Below, in pieces: positions 17,142-23,124 of a stretch of 46,162 bases of DNA. The stretch is from Andreesenia angusta (GTDB lineage Bacteria; Bacillota; Clostridia; Tissierellales; Gottschalkiaceae). The notes beneath the pieces were generated by a model, which made no database searches, had not been told where the DNA came from, and was given only the letters and a program-made list of their open reading frames with translations. A program made the translations under genes and the position numbers. The DNA is taken from NCBI GenBank assembly GCA_030537835.1, contig JAUNVB010000010.1, forward strand, positions 1 to 46,162. The letters run 5' to 3'. Numbering within the stretch: position 1 is the first letter of the stretch; each line of letters opens with the position of its first letter.

Positions 17142-18368
17142 TTGAAGATTCTGGGCATTATAGCTGAATACAATCCATTTCATAATGGACATATTTACCA
17201 TATAGAGAAAGCAAAGGAACTAACCGAAGCTGAAGCAACTATTGTCTTAATGAGTGGAAATTTTGTCCAAAGAGGTGAACCAGCTATTATTGATAAATGG
17301 AGAAGAGCTAAGATTGCAGTTTTAAACGGAGTAGATCTTGTAATAGAACTGCCCTTTATATACTCTTCTCAAACTGCAGAGATATTCTCTGATGGCAGTA
17401 TAAGAATATTGAACTCTTTAAACTCTATAGATTATATTGGTTTTGGATCAGAAGCTAGGAATTTAAATACTATAGAGAAAATAGTTAATATATTAATTGA
17501 AAATCCTAAAGAATACAATCTTCTTTTAAAGGAAAGATTAGAGAAAGGTTATAATTATCCAAATGCTCGTGAATACGCGCTTTCAAATATTGTTGAAGGA
17601 ATTGAGAATATTATATCAAAGCCTAATAATATCCTAGCTATAGAGTATATTAAAGCCTTAAAGAAAATAAATAGCTCTATTCGTCCAATAAATATTATAA
17701 GAAAAGATAATCATAATAGTGATATTATAAATTCAGAAATCAGTTCTGCAACTGCCATTAGAAAAACATTATTAGATAGTCAGAAATTGAATATAAATAG
17801 TATAAAAAAGACTATACCTAATAGTACTATTGAAGAGTTGAATTCATTTATATTAGATCAGAAAAAATTCATCTCAAAAGAAGAACTTCATAATATCTTC
17901 CTATTCAATATTATAAGATCTGATTTAAAAGATGATATATTCGAACTCAATCCTTCATTGATAAATAGAATTAAGAATAGCCTATATCTAAATCAAGATA
18001 TTAGAGATATTATAGATAATATTTACACTAAGAATTATACTTCTACTAGAATAAATAGGGTTATATTGAATACTATTATGGACTTAAAGAAAGACGATAT
18101 GATGGAATTTAAAGAATATAGTCCTAGATATATAAGAATTCTTGCTTCTAATAATAAGGGCTTTAAAATAATTAATGAGATAAAGAAGAATTCAGATATA
18201 AATATCATAAATACCTATTCAAAAAAAGATCATTTAAATCGATTAGATAGAAAGATCATAGAATACGATGAGAGAGCAACAGATCTATATTATTTTTTAC
18301 TATCAAAAAATACAGGAAAGTTAATGACTAAAATGGATTATAAAAAATCTCCTTTTATAATAAAATAA
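17142..18368 (+). CDS. tmcAL: tRNA(Met) cytidine acetate ligase (YlbM family)
   Basis: The N-terminus MKILGIIAEYNPFHNGHIYH carries the nucleotidyltransferase HxGH motif (His14-x2-His17) in the form typical of the YlbM family. Further blocks are VLMSGNFVQRGEPAI, KAVLNGVDLVIELPF-like AVLNGVDLVIELPF and YIGFGSE. TmcAL uses ATP and acetate to form N4-acetylcytidine at the wobble base of elongator tRNA(Met). The length (408 aa) is normal. The start is TTG 17142 behind AGAGAGGAT. The gene is one of three on the plus strand, divergent from ackA and convergent with the coiled-coil gene, with a shared terminator. Confidence 0.94.
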   Translation: MKILGIIAEYNPFHNGHIYHIEKAKELTEAEATIVLMSGNFVQRGEPAIIDKWRRAKIAVLNGVDLVIELPFIYSSQTAEIFSDGSIRILNSLNSIDYIGFGSEARNLNTIEKIVNILIENPKEYNLLLKERLEKGYNYPNAREYALSNIVEGIENIISKPNNILAIEYIKALKKINSSIRPINIIRKDNHNSDIINSEISSATAIRKTLLDSQKLNINSIKKTIPNSTIEELNSFILDQKKFISKEELHNIFLFNIIRSDLKDDIFELNPSLINRIKNSLYLNQDIRDIIDNIYTKNYTSTRINRVILNTIMDLKKDDMMEFKEYSPRYIRILASNNKGFKIINEIKKNSDINIINTYSKKDHLNRLDRKIIEYDERATDLYYFLLSKNTGKLMTKMDYKKSPFIIK

Positions 18369-18391
18369 ACTCGGAAAAATCCGAGTTTATT
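18364..18391. terminator. Bidirectional terminator between tmcAL and the coiled-coil gene
   Basis: A 12-bp perfect stem (AATAAACTCGGA / TCCGAGTTTATT) with an AAAA loop lies between convergent stops, and T-rich sequence follows on both strands. Confidence 0.9.
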
Positions 18392-18393
18392 CT

Positions 18394-18852
18394 TTATTTT
18401 AATTCTTGTTTATTCTCTTGTACCTTCATATATATATCTTCTATATCTGCTCTTAATTCACTTAATTTAGTTTCAATACCTGAAAGAACTTCATCTGCAT
18501 AAGCTATAGAGCCACTTCTTATCTGATCTGCACTATGCTCTGCTTTGGCAACTTTTTCCTTTGCAATTTCCTCTGCCTCTCTCATTATAGCAGCCTCTTC
18601 TATCTTCTTTCTAGCATATAGTTCAGCTTCTTCTTTCATCTGTCTAGCTTCTTGTCTAGCATCATTTATAATTCTCTGTTTTTCAATATTTATCATCTCA
18701 GCTTCTTCAATCTCTTTAGGTAATTCAGATCTTATATCTTCAATTATCTCTAATAGATCATCTTTTTCAACCATAACTTTTCTTGAAAAAGGAACTGCTG
18801 AACCCTCTTTAACTATTGCTTCCATTTCTTCTAAAAGCTCTGTCGTCTTCAT
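18394..18852 (-). CDS. Coiled-coil protein of unknown function, DivIVA/ATPase-subunit-like
   Basis: The 152-aa product has no catalytic motif. Residues 1-45 form a small leading segment with FSRKVMVEKDDLLEIIEDI. From about 45 to 115 it is an uninterrupted Glu/Lys/Ala-rich amphipathic helix (for example KQRIINDARQEARQMKEEAE), and a second helix (about 115-150) ends the protein. The first segment plus long coiled coil resembles short DivIVA-like proteins. Automated annotation often names such proteins ATPase or V-type ATPase subunit H because of the coiled coil, which I would not accept. It lies 18 nt after coaD in the same direction, a place it also holds in other clostridial genomes as far as I recall. 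It may be a cytoplasmic scaffold; function is unknown. Confidence 0.75.
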   Translation of the reverse strand: MKTTELLEEMEAIVKEGSAVPFSRKVMVEKDDLLEIIEDIRSELPKEIEEAEMINIEKQRIINDARQEARQMKEEAELYARKKIEEAAIMREAEEIAKEKVAKAEHSADQIRSGSIAYADEVLSGIETKLSELRADIEDIYMKVQENKQELK

Positions 18853-18870
18853 AAAAAATCCTCCTTATTT

Positions 18871-19356
18871 TTAATAAAAATCTTTAATAAATTTCTCATT
18901 TAATGCTTTTTCAACTATATCTGGAACTAAATCTTTAACATCCCCACCATGACTAGAAACTTCTTTTACCACGCTTGAACTCAAGAAAGAATATTTTGAA
19001 CTCGCTATAAAAAAGAAGGTCTCTAAATCTTGATATAAGCTTTTATTTATCAATGCCATCTGCATTTCATACTCAAAATCTGAAACTGCTCTTAATCCTC
19101 TAACTATAAGCTTTGCTTCTTTTTCCTTTGCATAATCGATTAATAAACCAGAAAAAGAATCCACTTCAATATTATCATATCCTTCTAAAGATTTCTCAAT
19201 CATATCGACTCTTTCTTCAACCGTGAATAAAGTTTCTTTCGAGCTATTATTAAGTACTGATACTATGACTCTATTAAATTTTTTGCTACATCTTTCAATT
19301 ATATCTATATGTCCATTCGTAATCGGATCAAAGCTACCTGGATATATTACAGTCAT
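18871..19356 (-). CDS. coaD: Phosphopantetheine adenylyltransferase
   Basis: CoaD transfers AMP to 4'-phosphopantetheine, the penultimate step of coenzyme A synthesis. The 161-aa sequence has the nucleotidyltransferase motif GSFDPITNGHIDIIER (7-22), the substrate loop LIVRGLRAVSDFEYEMQM and the SSSVVKEVSSHGGDV end. It is nearly contiguous with rsmD (2-nt gap), the usual pairing. coaBC, which makes phosphopantetheine, lies at the far end of the window. The start is ATG 19356. Confidence 0.97.
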   Translation of the reverse strand: MTVIYPGSFDPITNGHIDIIERCSKKFNRVIVSVLNNSSKETLFTVEERVDMIEKSLEGYDNIEVDSFSGLLIDYAKEKEAKLIVRGLRAVSDFEYEMQMALINKSLYQDLETFFFIASSKYSFLSSSVVKEVSSHGGDVKDLVPDIVEKALNEKFIKDFY

Positions 19357-19358
19357 TT

Positions 19359-19913
19359 TTATTCCAACTTCCTAAAAAAAGTGATTGCAGTAGAACCATA
19401 ATTTCTTCTATCAATTTTTTCTATACCATAGTATTCATCAGCAAATTCTAGCTCCACCTCATGTTCTATTATTATAATAGATCTATCATTTAATAAATTA
19501 CTATTAGAAATTCTTTCTAAGGTTTTTTCGGCTAAACCCTTATTATATGGAGGATCTAAGAATATATAATCGAATTTCAATCTCTTCTTATCAAAAATTT
19601 CTATAGATTTTATTACATCATTTCTATATACTTCCGTCGATTCCTCAACTCTACATTTTTTTATATTTTCTTTTAAAATAGAGACCGAATTCTTGTCATT
19701 TTCTATAAAATAGACTTTTTTCGCACCTCTACTTAAAAATTCAAGGCCAATATTGCCAGAACCTGAGAATAAATCTAGAACGATAGAATTACTCTCTATA
19801 TATCCTAATATATTGAAGAGTGATTCCTTAACTCTATCTGCTGTCGGTCTAGTATCATTTCCCTTAGGTGACTTTAATCTTAACCCTCTCATATTACCTG
19901 AAATAATCCTCAT
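19359..19913 (-). CDS. rsmD: 16S rRNA (guanine(966)-N(2))-methyltransferase
   Basis: RsmD methylates G966 of 16S rRNA. The 184-aa protein begins MRIISGNMRGLRLKSPKG, the family N-terminus, followed by DTRPTADRVKESLFNIL, the SAM-binding VLDLFSGSGNIGLE (46-59) and the catalytic DPPY motif (120-123). I start it at ATG 19913 with a TTGGAG site 7 nt upstream. A longer frame adds 22 residues with no family match. In related genomes it directly follows recG; here recG is about 7.9 kb away. Confidence 0.95.
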   Translation of the reverse strand: MRIISGNMRGLRLKSPKGNDTRPTADRVKESLFNILGYIESNSIVLDLFSGSGNIGLEFLSRGAKKVYFIENDKNSVSILKENIKKCRVEESTEVYRNDVIKSIEIFDKKRLKFDYIFLDPPYNKGLAEKTLERISNSNLLNDRSIIIIEHEVELEFADEYYGIEKIDRRNYGSTAITFFRKLE

Positions 19914-20058
19914 ATAAAAACTCCAATTTAAAATTTTATTTCTGAAATATATTTTATCAGATAGTTTAGATTTTAGCAATGAAAAGCAAAGGAATAAATA
20001 ACTGAAAATAGGGTATATATATAATAGATGGAATACCTATATAAAGGGGGAGAATATA

Positions 20059-20880
20059 GTGATTCATTTAATTAAGAAGTTGAAGATAAAAGCTTTAACT
20101 TCAATAATAATAGTTTCATTTATTTTTATGGGAAGTAATTCATATGCTTATTATGATACTTATAACCACTGGGCAGAGCCTTATATTGATGAAATGTTCT
20201 ATGCTGGAGCACTTTCGCAATTTGGTTATGAGTATATATATCCAGATAGTTTAATGACTAGAGAAGAATGTGCGATGCTAATAAACGATTCTTTTACAGC
20301 ATATTATGGCTATGTACCAGTATATCCACCATATGGATATACTCAGTTCTATGATTTAAATCCTTACGATTATTATAGCCAGATCGTATCATCTCTTGCA
20401 AATTTAGAGTATTATTCCGTTTATACTTCTGATTTCTATTATGATGATTATGGTAATGTTTTTTATCTACCAACATCTATAATAGATGGAATGCCGGATG
20501 GAAGTTTTCAACCATACTCTCCAGTAACTAGAGCACAATTTGCTAAGATGATTATAAATGCGCTTGACTGTTTTGGGTATTTACATTTAGATTCTTCTAT
20601 GGAATTTGCATATGATGGAGATTATATTGGTCATTGGGGTGAAAGATATCTTTATATGGCACAGGCTTTAGGAATAATGAATGGATATAATTATTTTTAT
20701 AATTCATATGGAGCACTTTATAGCACTATGCTTCCTGATAATCCTATAACTAGAGCCGAAGCTATTAAAATGACATCGACTATAAAATATTATTATTATC
20801 AAAATTTATCTAGTAGACCCAATAACGATTTAACTTATTATTATTATAAATTATTTGATTACAATGGATTTTTATATTAA
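20059..20880 (+). CDS. Tyrosine-rich SLH-only cell-surface protein
   Basis: The 273-aa protein has a Sec signal peptide (basic KKLKIK, hydrophobic core to about residue 24, SNSYA cleavage site). After it come three degenerate S-layer homology repeats: about 32-85, 95-180 (with GMPDGSFQPYSPVTRAQFAKMI) and 185-255 (with DNPITRAEAIKMTS). SLH domains bind pyruvylated secondary cell-wall polymers, so the mature protein should sit on the wall. Nothing else is attached to the SLH array. The composition is striking: I count 47 tyrosines (about 17%), including YYYY runs near the C-terminus. The start is GTG 20059 behind AAGGGGGAG. It is a lone plus-strand gene with a terminator shared with the ADP-ribosylglycohydrolase gene. 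No clear promoter with both hexamers was found. Its function beyond wall binding is unknown. Confidence 0.88.
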   Translation: MIHLIKKLKIKALTSIIIVSFIFMGSNSYAYYDTYNHWAEPYIDEMFYAGALSQFGYEYIYPDSLMTREECAMLINDSFTAYYGYVPVYPPYGYTQFYDLNPYDYYSQIVSSLANLEYYSVYTSDFYYDDYGNVFYLPTSIIDGMPDGSFQPYSPVTRAQFAKMIINALDCFGYLHLDSSMEFAYDGDYIGHWGERYLYMAQALGIMNGYNYFYNSYGALYSTMLPDNPITRAEAIKMTSTIKYYYYQNLSSRPNNDLTYYYYKLFDYNGFLY

Positions 20881-20887
20881 AACAATG

Positions 20888-20918
20888 GAGGCCGATATTT
20901 CAATATATCGGCCTCTTT
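20888..20918. terminator. Bidirectional terminator between the SLH and ADP-ribosylglycohydrolase genes
   Basis: An 11-bp GC-rich stem (GAGGCCGATAT / ATATCGGCCTC, 20888-20898 with 20905-20915) is followed by TTTCT on the plus strand. It lies between convergent genes. Confidence 0.87.
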
Positions 20919-21938
20919 CTATATTATTAATTTCTCCGCAATCTCTTCTATTAAGTATCTGTTCTCTAAAGGTTCTATAAATTCCTTAGGTATAGATTTT
21001 TCTCCAAGATATACTCCTAAGATATTTCCTGTCACAGCACCTGTTGAATCGCTATCACCACCATGATTGACAGCAGTTTTTATAGCTTTAATAATATCAT
21101 TTTTATATTTTATAGATGAATATATTGCTATAGCTAAAGTTTCTTCTGCTACCCATCCCTGACCTAAATTTATTATATTATCTATATCTTTATTATCAGT
21201 TTTTTTAGCTAATCTAATAGCCTTCTTACTTAAATCAGTAAAATAGTCAATATATTTCGATTTACAGAATCTCATATCTGTGTCTTCAATAGCATCTATT
21301 ATCATCTCTTCTAAATCCCTATCTTCTCTAAAAATTCTTACAATAATATCAGTCATACAATATACAGGAATATATGCTAATGGATGTCCATGTGTCATTG
21401 CAGCTATCTGTGCAGAAATCTCAGCTATATCTAGTATATTCTTATCGGATCTTGCTCCGTAATATATTCCAACAGGTGCATTTTTCATAAGACCACCACA
21501 ACCTTTACTATCGTTTAAAGGTTTTTCCATACTACCAATTTTTCGATTCATAAGACTGTATATACATGTCATTCCCGGTTCTCTAATATCGTTAATTCCC
21601 TCTATATGCTGTATCTTAGATATATTCGGATTTTCAAAATTATTATTAGGCATCAAAACTTTCAATTGTGTCTTTAACCAATCTAGATAATGGCTATGTA
21701 TATCTCTAAGAAGATTGATTTCATCATCATTATAGATTAAGGCTTCTGCCGTATAAAGAGTCAATTGAGTATCATCAGATATTATTGCCTCTTTATCGTA
21801 TAGTCTATAATTTTGTATTCCATCTTCACCATATTTCTGATAAATCTTTTCTAATGAATCGAGTTCAATTTCAAAACCTAAAGCATCACCAATAGCTCCA
21901 GCTAATAGTGAACCTTTTGCCTTATCAATTTTATCCAT
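20919..21938 (-). CDS. ADP-ribosylglycohydrolase family protein (DraG-like)
   Basis: The 339-aa protein has the metal-binding motifs of the ADP-ribosylglycohydrolase fold. GSLLAGAIGDALGFEIE is at the start, Asp55-Asp56 lie in ISDDTQLTL, GHPLAYIPVYCM is central, and the C-terminal NHGGDSDSTGAVTGNILG (291-308) holds Asp295 and Asp297. Two Mg or Mn ions bound by these Asp residues would cleave an ADP-ribose bond on protein, nucleic acid or a small molecule. The target is not readable. No ADP-ribosyltransferase or macrodomain gene is next to it. The start is 19 nt after the K+ channel stop, so the two are probably one operon. The start ATG 21938 has an AGAGGG site. Confidence 0.88.
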   Translation of the reverse strand: MDKIDKAKGSLLAGAIGDALGFEIELDSLEKIYQKYGEDGIQNYRLYDKEAIISDDTQLTLYTAEALIYNDDEINLLRDIHSHYLDWLKTQLKVLMPNNNFENPNISKIQHIEGINDIREPGMTCIYSLMNRKIGSMEKPLNDSKGCGGLMKNAPVGIYYGARSDKNILDIAEISAQIAAMTHGHPLAYIPVYCMTDIIVRIFREDRDLEEMIIDAIEDTDMRFCKSKYIDYFTDLSKKAIRLAKKTDNKDIDNIINLGQGWVAEETLAIAIYSSIKYKNDIIKAIKTAVNHGGDSDSTGAVTGNILGVYLGEKSIPKEFIEPLENRYLIEEIAEKLII

Positions 21939-21957
21939 ATAATCCCTCTATTCTGAA

Positions 21958-22965
21958 TTAATTTGCAAGCTCTCGCAGTTTTTCTATCTGCTCTTCTCTT
22001 CCTAGAACTAATAATATATCGCCCTTTTTTATCATATAATTAGAACTCGGATTAAAATATAGCTTCTCATTACCTTCACTCTTCACTGCAAGTACTACTA
22101 AGCCTGTCTTTTTAGGTATTTCAGCTTTTCTCAATTCTAAATTGTTTAAATAAGAATTAGGACTGACCTCTACTTGTTCTAAATCTAATTCTATCTCTCC
22201 CATTCTTGTGACAACATCTAAAAACGATATTATATGTGGTTTCATCATAAGAGCTGCAATTCTACTACCACCAATTTCATTCATCGATATGGTCTTATCT
22301 GCTCCGACTTTTTTCAATTTTTCATGAGATGTTTCATCTATTGCTTTAGATATTATATGAAGATTAGGATTTATAGTTCTTGCAGTAAGGGATGTGACTA
22401 TATTGTCAGCATCGGTTGGCAATACAGTTATTAAACCTTTTGCTTTTTCAACTCCTGCTCTTAAGAGTACTTTATCTTCTGTAGAATCACCATGTATAAC
22501 TGTATAATCCTCTTCTCTCAATCTTAAATACTTATCTTCTTCTAACTCTATTATTACAAATTCTGAATCTGTTTTTTTAAATTCTTTTACAATTACAGAG
22601 CAGGTCTCTCCGCCTCCGCAAATTATAATATGATTTTCTAATTTTTTTATTCTCTTTTCCATTCTCTTATCTCTCCATATATTCTGCATAGTTCCTTCTA
22701 CAAACATCACTATTAAAGTCGTAAATGTATAACCGACCGTTCCTACTCCGAGTAGAATTAAAAAAATTGAAAATAACTTTGCAATTGAATTCATAGTAGC
22801 AACTTCTTTAAAACCAACTGTAGATATAGTAATTATAGTCATATAAATAGCATCTATTAAAGTGATTTTTAATATAAACATATATCCAATCGTACCCATT
22901 AACAATATACTTAAAAATATTCCTGTTATGATCTTAATCTTCTTCTTATCCTCTTTACTATTCAT
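21958..22965 (-). CDS. Two-TM potassium channel with RCK (TrkA-N/TrkA-C) domains
   Basis: The protein (335 aa) has a TM1 (about 11-33), a pore loop, a TM2 (about 60-90), then an RCK module: a Rossmann domain from about 112 (HIIICGGGETCSVIVKEF) and a TrkA-C domain (about 250-335, ending KKGDILLVLGREEQIEKL). This is the MthK-like plan for ligand-gated K+ channels. Two points are unusual. The selectivity filter reads TVGFK (49-53) instead of TVGYG. The dinucleotide loop reads GGGETC, lacking the last Gly of GxGxxG. TrkA-C domains of this kind bind c-di-AMP in other Firmicutes; whether this one does is unknown. It is probably cotranscribed with the ADP-ribosylglycohydrolase gene. The start is ATG 22965 with an AGGAGG site. 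Confidence 0.9.
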   Translation of the reverse strand: MNSKEDKKKIKIITGIFLSILLMGTIGYMFILKITLIDAIYMTIITISTVGFKEVATMNSIAKLFSIFLILLGVGTVGYTFTTLIVMFVEGTMQNIWRDKRMEKRIKKLENHIIICGGGETCSVIVKEFKKTDSEFVIIELEEDKYLRLREEDYTVIHGDSTEDKVLLRAGVEKAKGLITVLPTDADNIVTSLTARTINPNLHIISKAIDETSHEKLKKVGADKTISMNEIGGSRIAALMMKPHIISFLDVVTRMGEIELDLEQVEVSPNSYLNNLELRKAEIPKKTGLVVLAVKSEGNEKLYFNPSSNYMIKKGDILLVLGREEQIEKLRELAN

Positions 22966-22997
22966 CGCTCCTCCTAAAGTAAAATCTTTATAAAATA

Positions 22998-23026
22998 ATT
23001 ATAAATGAAAAAAGAGATTAAGTAAA
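22998..23026 (-). promoter_or_regulatory. Promoter of the K+ channel operon
   Basis: TTTACT (23021-23026) and TATAAT (22998-23003) are spaced by 17 nt on the minus strand. The -35 lies within one of two 11-bp direct repeats. Confidence 0.6.
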
Positions 23027-23039
23027 TTGATTAAGTAAA
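23016..23039 (-). repeat. Tandem 11-bp direct repeat at the K+ channel promoter
   Basis: GATTAAGTAAA occurs at 23016-23026 and again at 23029-23039 (13-nt period). On the minus strand this is TTTACTTAATC twice, one copy covering the -35 hexamer. It is a possible activator or repressor site. Confidence 0.7.
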
Positions 23040-23063
23040 GCTAAGATAAATATATTTTGATGA

Positions 23064-23103
23064 TAAAAAAACTGAGCAAATAAATTCTATATATTTGCTC
23101 AGT
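23064..23103 (-). terminator. Terminator of fdhA
   Basis: A 12-bp perfect stem (ACTGAGCAAATA / TATTTGCTCAGT, 23071-23082 with 23092-23103) is followed by TTTTTT on the minus strand, 21 nt past the fdhA stop. Confidence 0.9.
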
Positions 23104-23124
23104 CTTAAATTAATAATTCTATAT

